A DNA stretch of 36,967 nt from Clostridium sp. N3C (GTDB lineage: Bacteria > Bacillota > Clostridia > Clostridiales > Clostridiaceae), in NCBI RefSeq assembly GCF_900095445.1, contig NZ_FMJL01000039.1, forward strand, positions 1 to 36,967, read 5' to 3'. Below the pieces are notes generated by a model. It worked only from the letters and a program-made list of their open reading frames with translations, did no database searches and was not told the DNA's origin. A program made the position numbers and the translations under genes. Positions 1 through 8,948 of this stretch are shown one piece after another. Position 1 is the first letter of the stretch, and the number at the start of each line of letters is the position of its first letter.

Positions 1-49
1 CTGTACTAGCAGTTAATATACCTCCAATTATCCACAATGTTTTTTTCAT
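1..49 (-). CDS. Start of a gene that leaves the window; N-terminal signal or membrane segment
   Basis: Only 16 codons are in the window: MKKTLWIIGGILTAST. The ATG at 49-47 overlaps the TGA stop (48-46) of the upstream HNH-motif gene in an ATGA arrangement, and GGAGAT lies a few bases before it inside the end of that gene. That overlap suggests translational coupling. The peptide starts MKK and then runs into a hydrophobic stretch, as in a signal peptide or first membrane helix. The function cannot be told from 16 residues; the value is that the HNH-motif protein has a co-translated, probably membrane-associated or exported partner. Confidence 0.5.
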   Translation of the reverse strand, partial: MKKTLWIIGGILTAST

Positions 50-1782
50 AATAAATCTCCTTCCAATTCATCAAGTAGATTATCTATATCATTAAATGTA
101 TCCTGTATAGATTTATCTTCCTCGCAGTTTGCCAAAATGTTTTCTAAAGATTCACGCATCATATTTGATGCGGCAATATGACGTTCTTTTATATCTTTTG
201 TTACATTTAACTTAGTCTGTTCTAATTTTGCCTCACTTACAATAGCAACTTGGTGTTGAAGATTTAGAATCTCATTACTCTTCTTCACTTGAGCATCAAT
301 AATATCTGATTTTTGCCTTTTTTCAATTCTTTTTTCAATAAAATTTATTGCTATAGCACCTACAATTCCAGAAACTACAGAACCAAAAAATACTCCCAAG
401 ACATTAGAGAGAGTACCAATTAAAGGTATAGGTATTGCAAATATAGGTATTGCAGATAATCCTTTTTCAATAATTTCTCCTAGTACTATTGCTCCCGCTC
501 CAGTTAGTCCTGCTATTATTATTTTACCTGTTTCAAGAATTAGCCGACCAATAGGCTTACCTTTATTCTCAGGATTCTTTATGTAATTAACAGCATCTTT
601 TAAAGCTTTCCACCCCTGCTTTAACAACATAAATACCTTTTTTATAGTTCCAACAACAGGACCAATAATAGCTGTTGCAACAGTGGTAACCAAAGTATTT
701 CCCGCATTAATGAGATGGGTTTGCATTTTACTTATAAAAGAATGAATAGCCTCTTTTAAACTATCTATAAGAGTACTTAAGTTCTTTTTAGTAGACTTTA
801 AGCACTTAACAGTCTTACCAACAATTTCCTTAACAAAATCAGCAAGCAACCGCATAAGCACAGCTCTAAGTGCTTTCCCTCCAATACGAAAGGCCTCTTC
901 CTTTCGAGACTGTTTTCCCGCTTCAATAGATCTTTTCTCAGCTTCTTTTTTTAGTTTTTCGTATTCTTCTCTGGCCGCTTTGTCTTTTTTAAGCAAATCT
1001 TCTTCATCTACATTAAATCGTTCTGATGGTTTTTTTCCATCTCTTTTGCTATCTAACCATTCCTTCATAGTGGAATCCCCCTTAGATTGGTTAGCGGCGG
1101 AATTCATTAAATTAAGGTTTTTCTCACTATTAGCAAAAGCTATCTGCTCTTCTCTTGTCATGTGTGCATTAGCGGCAGGATCTCTAATAATTTCTGCTGC
1201 AGAAATAATGTGATCCATATTGGTGTTATCTGTATTATTACCAGTTGGTCGACCTTTATCAAAATCATCTCGTGCCCCTTTATTTAATACCTTTTTCCAA
1301 GAGCCACTTCTATTATCTAATTTTTCCCAAACCTTATATTCTTTGTTGTATCTATAATTTTCATTTTTATGCTCCAAATTAGGATCCTTTTGAAAATTTT
1401 TTTGCCATCTATCATATCGCTCTTGATAATCAATTTTAGTATTATGTGTTGCAATCTTGCCTTTTGCAAAATTTTCAGTTGTTTGAATATGAGCTTCTTT
1501 TCGTAAATCAAGGGTTAATCCATTATTCTCTTTAATAAAATCCTCCCCAGCAGTAACAGCAATTTGATTCATAAACTGTTCCCAAACAACATCCATAATG
1601 ACATTTCCAAGCTTATCTGCATTTCCTATTTTCTCTTTTTCCTCTATCAAAAATTCTAATCCCATAAGTTCTTCTTCTAATTGACTTTCAAGTTTTATTT
1701 CCAGTTCATCAAAGTCAAAAGAGTCTAATAATTCTTCACTAACCGCTTGTCCATCACTAACAAAGGCATTTTTACTTTCCAT
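46..1782 (-). CDS. HNH-motif protein with membrane-spanning or pore-like C-terminal region
   Basis: This is a 578-residue protein of no family I can name. Residues 1-60 are acidic. Around 189-236 there is an HNH-nuclease-like signature: Asp190-His191, then Asn222-Leu-Asn224, then Asn231-x-Ser-Lys234-Gly, the order expected of a beta-beta-alpha-metal fold. Residues 265-300 are highly charged and probably coiled. Between about 355 and 485 there are Gly/Ala/Val/Ile-rich segments (for example 360-380, 418-436 and 445-482) that could be membrane helices or a colicin-like hairpin, followed by a basic stretch and a helical acidic tail. The start has GGAAGG upstream. It lies 93 bp after a WYL regulator gene on the same strand and overlaps the next gene. 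Nuclease motif, membrane region and WYL neighbour together suggest a toxin or anti-phage effector; this is inference, and the HNH call rests on spacing by eye. Confidence 0.6.
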   Translation of the reverse strand: MESKNAFVSDGQAVSEELLDSFDFDELEIKLESQLEEELMGLEFLIEEKEKIGNADKLGNVIMDVVWEQFMNQIAVTAGEDFIKENNGLTLDLRKEAHIQTTENFAKGKIATHNTKIDYQERYDRWQKNFQKDPNLEHKNENYRYNKEYKVWEKLDNRSGSWKKVLNKGARDDFDKGRPTGNNTDNTNMDHIISAAEIIRDPAANAHMTREEQIAFANSEKNLNLMNSAANQSKGDSTMKEWLDSKRDGKKPSERFNVDEEDLLKKDKAAREEYEKLKKEAEKRSIEAGKQSRKEEAFRIGGKALRAVLMRLLADFVKEIVGKTVKCLKSTKKNLSTLIDSLKEAIHSFISKMQTHLINAGNTLVTTVATAIIGPVVGTIKKVFMLLKQGWKALKDAVNYIKNPENKGKPIGRLILETGKIIIAGLTGAGAIVLGEIIEKGLSAIPIFAIPIPLIGTLSNVLGVFFGSVVSGIVGAIAINFIEKRIEKRQKSDIIDAQVKKSNEILNLQHQVAIVSEAKLEQTKLNVTKDIKERHIAASNMMRESLENILANCEEDKSIQDTFNDIDNLLDELEGDLL

Positions 1783-1875
1783 ATTCTATCGTCCTTCCAA
1801 TTTAGAATTGTCTTCAAGCTAATAATCTGAAATTTATCGAATATGATTAAATTCTAAGGTACAATCATGGAAATT

Positions 1876-2850
1876 TCAACATTTATACAAATTGGACATA
1901 TTCTCAATTTCCTCTTTCATCTCATTGACAAAACTTTCAGGATATAATGCTTTTACCTTTCTCCCTTGGGATAGCAAAAACATATTTATTCCTGTTCCAA
2001 AAGTTTCTGCTTCTATGATAGCCCTATCTCTAACTCGATCTATACCCCTAGCCGTTGGTATTTTATCTAAAATTACCTGCAAACAACTTCCAGTATATTC
2101 AAATCTAATTTTTTTATATTCACCAGCAAACATAAATTGGATTTTACTTCTCAGTTCACCTTCATCAAAATCATGTTCCTTATCTATTTCAAAGTGTTTT
2201 CTATGTTCAACTACATCTACAATTCTATGTACACGGTAATACAAAAGCTTCCAGTCATTTTCATCGCACCTATAAGCAATCAAGTAAAAATAATAATCTG
2301 AAAAAGTGATTGCAACTGGCATTAGCCTTCTCTTTACCATCTCCCGATTCATTTTATAATAGCCAACAGTTATTTCCATCTTTTTATATATACATCTAGT
2401 TAACTGCCATAGATTGTCGATAACACTCTGGCAATCATGCTTGACCTCATTGTAATGATACATTTCTTTCATGATTATTTTTTCAAGCATATTTCTATCG
2501 TTATATGAAGTGAAGTTTTTAAGTTTTGAAATAATCTCAAAAATCTCCATCTTACTAAGAGCTCTACATCCTATCATCATTTTAATAATGGAAATCAATT
2601 CTTTGCTAAGCAGGAAATTATCAAATTCAAGATAATAAGATTTAGTATTAGCCTCATACTTAAATTAAGTGTTGCCTACAAGTTCTCGATTTTCATATAG
2701 AAAATTTTTAATCTCACTTATATCCCTTAAAATACTTTTGATAGAAACACCGTACTCCTGGGCCAAACTTTTTACAGATATATTTTCCACTTTCATAGCT
2801 CTAAAGAAAATCTCTAACATTCTATTTTCCTTTGTTGCTGTACTACTCAT
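1876..2850 (-). pseudogene. WYL-domain transcriptional regulator split by a frameshift
   Basis: Two adjoining frames make one regulator. The first (2850-2665) encodes 61 residues with a DeoR-type winged helix-turn-helix (VKSLAQEYGVSIKSILRDI). The second frame carries the WYL domain and is open from 2673 down to 1876; its usual start would be a TTG at 2598, but homologous-looking sequence (LKYEANTKSYYLEFDNFLLS) reads in that frame upstream of the TTG. The first frame ends in ACT TAA, and a +1 step there gives ACT (T) AAG TAT GAG, which continues directly into the WYL frame. The intact product would be about 320 residues, normal for HTH-WYL proteins. The start ATG has AAAGGAGAT before it. WYL proteins of the BrxR/CapW type repress defence genes, which fits the downstream HNH-motif gene. 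It may be a broken gene, a base-calling error or, less likely, recoding at the stop codon. Confidence 0.75.
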
Positions 2851-2978
2851 ACCTTTTATCTCCTTTCGCTATTATTTAGATTTTAACACATACATAGAAC
2901 ATAGGTCTGTCTTAGTAAAATCATAAATAAAAAAAAGGCAATTTTTTTTTAAGCTCACTTTCCAATATGTAGCATAAA

Positions 2979-3020
2979 AATACCTCCGATATATTCCTAT
3001 AAAGGTATATCGAAGGTATT
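2979..3020 (-). terminator. Rho-independent terminator downstream of plsC
   Basis: Arms 2979-2993 and 3006-3020 pair over 15 bp with one mismatch (AATACCTcCGATATA against TATATCGaAGGTATT) around a 12-base loop. On the minus strand the stem is followed by TTTTTA, so it ends the plsC transcript. Confidence 0.75.
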
Positions 3021-3055
3021 AATTATGTTAAAAAATATAATTTCATTTTACAATG

Positions 3056-3787
3056 CTAAGTATTATATTCATAGCTCTTACAAATACTTTTTTCTACCAT
3101 CTCACTTATTTCCGTTGTGCGACAGGCAGTTACTAAATCCGCTGGAATCACCTTTGATACTTCAACTCTCACCTTGGTAGAACGTAAAGGAAAATTCTTT
3201 GCTATTTTTTCAGTGTTTATCAAAGTAATAACTACAATGGGCACATTGCTTTTTTGAGCAATTTTGAAAACACCATTGTGAAAGGGTAAAAGTAATTCTT
3301 CTGTCTTATTACGGGTTCCTTCCGGATATATTCCCACGGAAAGATTACAATTTTTAAGCAATTCTGTTGCTCGATTTATTGTTCTCATAGCATTTCTCGG
3401 ATTTTCTCGATCAATTTCCATAAAGCAACATTTTCGTATAATTCGTCCGAAAAAAGGTATTTTAAAATTTTCTCCTTTTGAAACAAATGCAATAGGGTAT
3501 TTTCTTAAAGCGTAACAAGTAATGATTGGGTCAAAATTAGAACGATGATTCCCTACAATTAAAAAATTACAGTCAGAAGGAATATTTTCAAGACCAGAAT
3601 ACTCAAACTTTATCCTAGCAAAACGAATAACTATGGCTGACCAAATGTTTAGTAAAAAACGATACAATTTACTGTCTTTAGTATATTCTTTATCCTTTCT
3701 GACAGCAAAGCTACAAAAAATAGTGAATAAAATAAAAAGAAATATAATACCAATTAAAGAAAGTAAAATGTAAAATATACAGTCCAT
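3056..3787 (-). CDS. plsC: 1-acyl-sn-glycerol-3-phosphate acyltransferase (PlsC family)
   Basis: This 243-residue protein transfers an acyl chain to lysophosphatidic acid to make phosphatidic acid at the inner face of the membrane. Residues 5-27 form one membrane anchor. The acyltransferase block I motif is His81-x4-Asp86 (NHRSNFD), and the substrate-binding block EGTR is at 156-159. The later VPIVVI segment (182-187) is also typical. Length matches the family. GAGAGGAT precedes the ATG. It follows the diacylglycerol-kinase-like gene by about 80 bp on the same strand; both enzymes form phosphatidic acid, so a joint transcript makes sense. A bidirectional-looking hairpin closes the unit. Confidence 0.9.
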   Translation of the reverse strand: MDCIFYILLSLIGIIFLFILFTIFCSFAVRKDKEYTKDSKLYRFLLNIWSAIVIRFARIKFEYSGLENIPSDCNFLIVGNHRSNFDPIITCYALRKYPIAFVSKGENFKIPFFGRIIRKCCFMEIDRENPRNAMRTINRATELLKNCNLSVGIYPEGTRNKTEELLLPFHNGVFKIAQKSNVPIVVITLINTEKIAKNFPLRSTKVRVEVSKVIPADLVTACRTTEISEMVEKSICKSYEYNT

Positions 3788-3869
3788 TTATAGATCCTCT
3801 CTTCTGAAAGATTTTTTTCTTGTCAAAACCCTTGTCCACATTTTTTAGTATACATATATATAATTCATA

Positions 3870-4771
3870 TTAAACATATGCCATTTCTAGTTTTTTATTT
3901 CTTACTACGGATTCTGCTATTACATGATATTCTGAAACATCAAGAATAGTTTCACCGTCAATCTGCAAGGGGCATGGACGATCAAATTTAACCCTGATAT
4001 CCTTTCCTGTAAAGATCTTTACTAGGTCGGTATACTTTACATGCTCCCCTTGAAAAATAGAAGGAAAGACTGCCAGTGACTTTAATTTTCTTTTACAGTG
4101 AAAGACCATAAGGGATAAATTTTCATCAGGATCCTGTCTATCCTGTTGCGGTGTTGGCATCATACCACCACCATAAAATCTACCTTTCATTGTTGGTGCC
4201 AACCAAACTTTATTAAAATGCTCAATTTTTCCATCTACCGTTACTTCGGCATTTACGGGATGAAACCCTCCCAAAAGTCCCTTTATGGCAATAGCAGTAT
4301 AATTGATATTTTCTTTTTGTGCTTTACGCATTTCATCCCCTATCTGGGTGCAGTAACCATCAATACCAAAGCCCACATTATTTAAAAACTTATATGTATC
4401 TCCTTTTACAGTTACATAGGGAAGATTTTTTAAATATCTATTTATTTCAATAGGTCTATCACCAGGAGCTAAACCGATATCCCGAACAAAATCATTACCA
4501 TTTCCGCAGGCATAATATAATATAATATTTTATTTTTCAATTCCATAGAATCCATATCATTTATAAGTCTATTCAGTGTACCGTCCCCACCACAAATAAT
4601 TACGGAATCTTCTGGATCAAGAGCTTCAATTATTTTTGAATAATTTGAAATTGACCTTATATCAAAAAATATAAGATCACCGTCAAATCGAAATGAGCTT
4701 AATCTTTTAATACATTCATTTTCTCTACCATTATATGAAATAGGATTAATTAGTACATAATATTTAGGCAT
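3870..4771 (-). pseudogene. Diacylglycerol/lipid kinase (DagK/YegS family), frame broken by a pentamer repeat
   Basis: The N-terminal frame (4771 down to about 4514) gives the start of a DAGK catalytic domain with the nucleotide-binding signature CGGDGTLNRL near residue 60. It then drifts out of frame. The second frame carries the rest: YACGNGNDF, then GFGIDG, down to the stop at 3870. At the junction three copies of AATAT (plus strand 4514-4528) are in tandem. Removing exactly one copy reads K-I-L-Y-Y-A-C-G-N-G-N-D-F without a gap and gives a 298-residue protein, the normal family length. All motifs are otherwise intact, so the lesion looks recent, reversible by slippage, or a sequencing artefact. 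The intact enzyme would phosphorylate diacylglycerol, feeding the same pool as PlsC just downstream. Confidence 0.85.
4514..4528. repeat. (AATAT)x3 tandem repeat inside the lipid kinase gene
   Basis: Three perfect 5-bp units, with a partial unit at one side. A change of one unit shifts the reading frame; two units restore the kinase. Few copies for a classical phase-variable tract, but the in-frame state is clearly n=2. Confidence 0.9.
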
Positions 4772-5269
4772 AATTAAATTTACCCCTTTAACTAAATATC
4801 CATAAGCTAGCTAATTCCAAAAGCTAACACTAGAACACTAATCAAAATCGTTTTCAAGCCTCAAAGCCAATATACAATTAAAAACAAAAAAAAGAGTTAC
4901 AAATGTATCTTTAACTTCCTTCTTACTAAAATTCACAGGTATAAGTTATAAACATTTGACTATATATTATAATATATTTCAAATTTCTTGCTTTTGCAAC
5001 ATTTTCCTACTAAATAACAAGAAAAGTATTAAAAATAATAAATTATAGCTAAAGCATAAAATTTAAAATACAAAAATTTATCAACTCCAATTCAGTAATT
5101 TATTTTTACTTTTATTTAACACTGAAGTTGCACAAAAAAATAATTGCAACACCCCCATTGTAGTTAGAAGGCGTGCAACTAACCATAAGATTTACATTAG
5201 AAAATTATTAATTTATTAATTAATGATAATTTTTCTTATACAGAAATATGTAACACATTAGTATTATAC
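4772..5269. other. AT-rich gene-free stretch with an inverted repeat
   Basis: No coding frame is credible here. It holds an inverted repeat AGTTGCAC (5126-5133) / GTGCAACT (5173-5180) around a 39-base loop that contains a C5 run, and a long AT-only hairpin (about 5200-5235) 35 bp past the kinase stop that could slow or end transcription of the two-component operon. The rest should contain the promoter of the lipid kinase gene, which I could not assign with confidence. Confidence 0.4.
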
Positions 5270-6649
5270 TTAAAATTCAATGGTTACCCTTGCACCACCT
5301 TTTTCTGTATTAGCTAAGCTAAGGGAACCTCCATGTTGCCTTACAATGGAATCGGCAATAAATAAGCCCATACCGTAATGTGATTTAGAACTACGACTGG
5401 AATCCCCCTGATAAAACTGCATTTTTGCCTTTTTCAAATCTTCTGTAGAAAATCCTTTTCCACTGTCCTCAACTATAAATTGAAATCTATAATTTTCTGC
5501 TAATGCATAAAACTTAATCACTCCACCCTCCGGTGTGTAATCTACCGCATTGGATGTAATATTCATAATTGCTCTTTGCATCAAAGAACTGTCAATATTC
5601 ATAATCTCCGGCAAATTCTTTTCTTGAAACTCAGTTTTTAAATTTTTTATTGAAACTAGTGCATGGATTTTACTGTATAATTCATCTAAAAAAGTTCTAG
5701 TATTGACCTTTTCCCGCTTAAATATATATCCATCCTCTGCTTTGGATAATTCAATCAACATCTGCACATATTGCTCCATTTGATTGGCATTTTTCAAAAT
5801 ATAATTAATAAACTCCTTCTGTTCTTCTGTCTGATTAGTATCCTTCAACATTTCTGCGCTTCCTCTTACAACAGTAAGGGGAGTTTTTATATCATGGGCC
5901 AAGGCAGAAATCTGCATTTTTCGCTTTTGCTCAATATTCCATTGCATTTCCAGCGACCGCTTTAAGTCAGTTTTCATACTTTCTAAAGACTGTAAAGCTA
6001 TGTCTATTTCTTGTATACCACTAAACTGAACTTCAAATTCAAGATCTTTATTCTCAATTTTCTCTGTAGCAATTTGCAGAGGAATAAGTTTACGGCTGAT
6101 CTTTCTAGCATAAAACCGAGAAAGTAGGATAATTTCCACTGGTATAGAAACAAAAATTATCAAGAAAACAAGTATTACCGGTGGTGGAAGATGCTTTCGC
6201 AAGAATTTACTAGAAAACTGGGTCAAGGCTGAGTATTTAAGAATAACAATCTCATTCTGCCTTTCAATTGGAAAATAGCATTGTGGATTTAAACCATTCA
6301 TAAGGAATATACCTGAACTTCTTCTTCCACTTTCAATTTCCTTCCATGCATTATCAGCTTCCAATTTAGCCATACTCCCTAATAAAAACTCCCCATTTTT
6401 GCTTAGCACAGCATATTGGCAGGTTTCAGGAATCAGTTCCTCACTTACTATTTTTGCAGAAGCAATTTCATTTCTTTTACTTTGAATATCTGCTTCTACC
6501 TCTCCCACTGAAATAATAAAGCCTGTTTTTAGTGAAATAAAAAATATGCCTACAATAATCAATACAATTAACAAGAAGCCTACAAAAAGAGCTAATAAAT
6601 ACCGCACAAAAAATGTTCTAAGTCTAATATTTTTACTTATCAGTCCCAT
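5270..6649 (-). CDS. Sensor histidine kinase of a lantibiotic/antimicrobial-peptide response system (CprK-like)
   Basis: From the chosen start the protein has 459 residues: a membrane helix near 15-38, an extracellular sensor of roughly 130 residues, a second membrane helix, a HAMP-like linker, then the kinase core. The phospho-acceptor H-box is SALAHDIKTPLTVVRG, the N-box contains NITSNAVDYTPEGG, and G-boxes are EDSGKGFS and YGMGLFIADSIV. I prefer the ATG at 6649 over the one at 6667, because GGGGGAT sits about 10 bases before it; it overlaps the regulator stop by 10 bp, implying coupling. The partner regulator and the three-gene exporter upstream resemble the CprABC-CprRK arrangement of Clostridioides difficile. 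The signal is inferred to be a cationic peptide. Confidence 0.85.
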   Translation of the reverse strand: MGLISKNIRLRTFFVRYLLALFVGFLLIVLIIVGIFFISLKTGFIISVGEVEADIQSKRNEIASAKIVSEELIPETCQYAVLSKNGEFLLGSMAKLEADNAWKEIESGRRSSGIFLMNGLNPQCYFPIERQNEIVILKYSALTQFSSKFLRKHLPPPVILVFLIIFVSIPVEIILLSRFYARKISRKLIPLQIATEKIENKDLEFEVQFSGIQEIDIALQSLESMKTDLKRSLEMQWNIEQKRKMQISALAHDIKTPLTVVRGSAEMLKDTNQTEEQKEFINYILKNANQMEQYVQMLIELSKAEDGYIFKREKVNTRTFLDELYSKIHALVSIKNLKTEFQEKNLPEIMNIDSSLMQRAIMNITSNAVDYTPEGGVIKFYALAENYRFQFIVEDSGKGFSTEDLKKAKMQFYQGDSSRSSKSHYGMGLFIADSIVRQHGGSLSLANTEKGGARVTIEF

Positions 6650-7299
6650 TTGTATCCAATCCCCCATACAGTAGAAATTGGAGCAAGCTTAAATGCAGCT
6701 AACTTTGACCTAATATTTTTTATATGAACAGCAATGGTAAAACTATCGCCTTCAGCATCATAGCCCCGTACAGCATCGTAAATTTGCTCCTTAGTAAAAA
6801 CCTGGCCTCGATTTTTCGCTAGAAACTCACAAATATCATACTCAATTTTTGTAAAAGGTAACTTCTGTTCATTAACTAATACTTCTTTTGCCAAAAGATT
6901 AAATTCCAAACCTGATATAGCTAATACATTACGTTTTTCACGGTTTTCTCTGCGCAGATGTGCATTTACCCTAGCTCTCAATTCTCCTATTCCAAAGGGC
7001 TTTTTTATGTAATCATCGGCACCTAAACCTAAACCATATATCACATCAGTTTCCATGGTTTTAGCAGTTAGAAAGAGGATAGGACAATCTACAAGCTTCC
7101 TCACAGTTTGGCAATAAGTAAAGCCATCAATATTGGGCATCATAACATCCAGCAATAATAAATTAAACTGATTCAAGCTACTTAATTCCACCTTGTCAGG
7201 TGATGAAGCAGTGGTTACAAGATGTCCATCTTTTTCTAACGCCTTTTTTATAAGAACCAAAATATCTGGTTCATCATCAATAACTAATATTTTTGACAT
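6640..7299 (-). CDS. OmpR/PhoB-family response regulator (CprR-like)
   Basis: 219 residues. The receiver domain has the acidic pair DDEPD near residues 8-12, the phospho-acceptor Asp in LLLDVMMPNIDG, and the conserved Lys in YIKKPFG. The C-terminal winged helix ends in the typical HIKNIRSKL...VWGIGYKW pattern. I choose the ATG at 7299 since AAGGAAG lies 8 bases before it; an upstream GTG (7308) is too close to that site. It is followed by the overlapping sensor kinase. Its likely target is the exporter operon upstream, where TTAAAGAA repeats lie beside the first gene. Confidence 0.9.
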   Translation of the reverse strand: MSKILVIDDEPDILVLIKKALEKDGHLVTTASSPDKVELSSLNQFNLLLLDVMMPNIDGFTYCQTVRKLVDCPILFLTAKTMETDVIYGLGLGADDYIKKPFGIGELRARVNAHLRRENREKRNVLAISGLEFNLLAKEVLVNEQKLPFTKIEYDICEFLAKNRGQVFTKEQIYDAVRGYDAEGDSFTIAVHIKNIRSKLAAFKLAPISTVWGIGYKWD

Positions 7300-7465
7300 A
7301 CCCCTCACTTCCTTTTAACTTCTCTTCCAAGAATATATACCCTTATTATAAATGAAGAAATTATATATTTGCAGATGTAAATTTTGATATTTGAATCAGT
7401 ATTTTTAGTAAAATTAAAATACAATGTGAATTAAAATTTTCTTTTCCTATAAAACACCAATTTTT

Positions 7466-8206
7466 TTAATCGTAAGATTTTCTCCCTTCCCATCTTTTGA
7501 ACCAAAAAAGGCTTAAGATAAAGGCAGCTAAAGTTGCAGAAGCTGCCACTATTAAGCATTTCTGTATTTCTTCATATCCAAAGCTCATTGCTGGATTTAA
7601 CCATGTGAAAACAAGACTGTCACAAAGACGACTACTCCAGGTACAAGGAATATAATACCATTTCCCATCTCCAAATCCCGTTAAAGCTAATGCAGAAATC
7701 AGGCTCTCTACTATTCCAAGACCTATAGAACTTCCCCTGCCATATTTGAGACTAACAAACAGATGCAAAATATAGACAAAAACACTTCCACTTATCAGCA
7801 ATGCACCTGCTTTTATGTAAATTATAGCTGGCATTGCCTTAAAACCGAGTGCAAAAATTCCTATTGCAATTATAATTGATAAAGTTCCTAACAAAAGCAG
7901 AACTATTAACTTACTGACGTATAATGCCACCGGTGATTTTGCCCCACACAACATATTCTGAAAGTTACCAGCTTCTCCTTCTTGATCTACTGTTTTAGCT
8001 GTGATAAGCCCTATTATTAAGGGAAATCCTACACCGATTACCTCAAGATATCCACTGATTTTTGCATCAACATTCCAAGGGGATTCGGAGTAATAAGTAA
8101 TAAACAAAATGGCTGTTATCAAAGGAATCAATATATGTATCCATAGCATGGACGTATGCTTAAATTTATAAAAGTCTGAACGAATACAGCGTATAAAAGT
8201 ATGCAT
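7466..8206 (-). CDS. Lantibiotic-protection ABC transporter permease, LanG/MutG type
   Basis: 246 residues with six hydrophobic segments, starting with the cytoplasmic stretch IRSDFYKFKHTSMLW that is characteristic of these ABC-2-type permeases. It begins 1 bp after the stop of the preceding permease, with GGAGG 9 bases before the ATG, so the pair is co-translated. With its partner and the ATPase it should expel cationic peptide antibiotics from the membrane. A 166-bp gap separates it from the response regulator gene; that gap could hold a second promoter. Confidence 0.8.
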   Translation of the reverse strand: MHTFIRCIRSDFYKFKHTSMLWIHILIPLITAILFITYYSESPWNVDAKISGYLEVIGVGFPLIIGLITAKTVDQEGEAGNFQNMLCGAKSPVALYVSKLIVLLLLGTLSIIIAIGIFALGFKAMPAIIYIKAGALLISGSVFVYILHLFVSLKYGRGSSIGLGIVESLISALALTGFGDGKWYYIPCTWSSRLCDSLVFTWLNPAMSFGYEEIQKCLIVAASATLAAFILSLFWFKRWEGRKSYD

Positions 8207-8207
8207 A

Positions 8208-8939
8208 TTACTTTACCTCCTGTTTCTGAAACCAATTTGCAGTGATGATTAGAATCAGAAGAAACAACACAAAAGAAAGAACAATCCCCATTGGAATAAC
8301 ACTTGGATTAAGTAAATTATCACCCTGCACAACCGTAGTACCGTTTGGTAAGACACCAAGCACTGGACACATTAGTCGTGCTGCCCAGCTATATGGGCAA
8401 AGCCACCATAAATTTTCTGTTGCCATGAAAATACTTAACCCAATCCCCATGACAAGGTTTATAATCACTGTGGTCATCAAACCAAATTTTTTTGAAAGAA
8501 AAAGGCAAAATGGAATCTGCCAAAGGGATACAAGAATTAATATCAAGGTTGCCATTACCATCTGTGCCATAGAGATGAAGCTTGTAGGATTTATAAATAA
8601 CTTCCCTAAGATCATCCCCGAAAGGTGTAAAATACAAGCCGATGAAACATATATGACAAGGACAATAACTTTGGAAATCCAGACTTTTTTAAGTGAAAGG
8701 GGAAGTGCAAAGATTGTGCGATAACCCTTTTTTCTCTCTTCTATCTGGTTAACTAATGCTGTGATAAGGGTAATATAACCAGGTAATATAATTATATACC
8801 ACCAGTTATAGCCATTTTGTACATAATATATGCCAGAAATACCTGCAAGTAACAACATTAAGAAAGGTGCAATTAAAACCAATTTCTTTGCAAAAGTTCT
8901 GCGGCATTTCAGATTTTCTGCTTTAATATAATCCATCAT
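8208..8939 (-). CDS. Lantibiotic-protection ABC transporter permease, LanE/MutE type
   Basis: 243 residues with six predicted membrane helices. The N-terminus MMDYIKAENLKCRRTFAKKL matches the usual opening of MutE/EpiE permeases (Y-x-x-A-E-x-x-K-x-R-R-T-F). Several starts are possible; the ATG at 8939 has AGGTG 6 bases before it. It begins 9 bp after the ATPase stop. It forms the membrane channel with the LanG-type subunit. LanE versus LanG assignment rests on gene order and N-terminal pattern. Confidence 0.8.
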   Translation of the reverse strand: MMDYIKAENLKCRRTFAKKLVLIAPFLMLLLAGISGIYYVQNGYNWWYIIILPGYITLITALVNQIEERKKGYRTIFALPLSLKKVWISKVIVLVIYVSSACILHLSGMILGKLFINPTSFISMAQMVMATLILILVSLWQIPFCLFLSKKFGLMTTVIINLVMGIGLSIFMATENLWWLCPYSWAARLMCPVLGVLPNGTTVVQGDNLLNPSVIPMGIVLSFVLFLLILIITANWFQKQEVK

Positions 8940-8948
8940 TCTAATCAC

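Noticed and set aside
5126..5180. Inverted repeat AGTTGCAC/GTGCAACT as possible insertion-sequence end or riboswitch
   Set aside because: No transposase remnant, target duplication or conserved RNA fold was seen; kept only as part of the gene-free stretch.
8242..8724. 160-codon plus-strand frame inside the LanE-type permease
   Set aside because: Antisense shadow with unusual composition; the minus-strand permease is clear.
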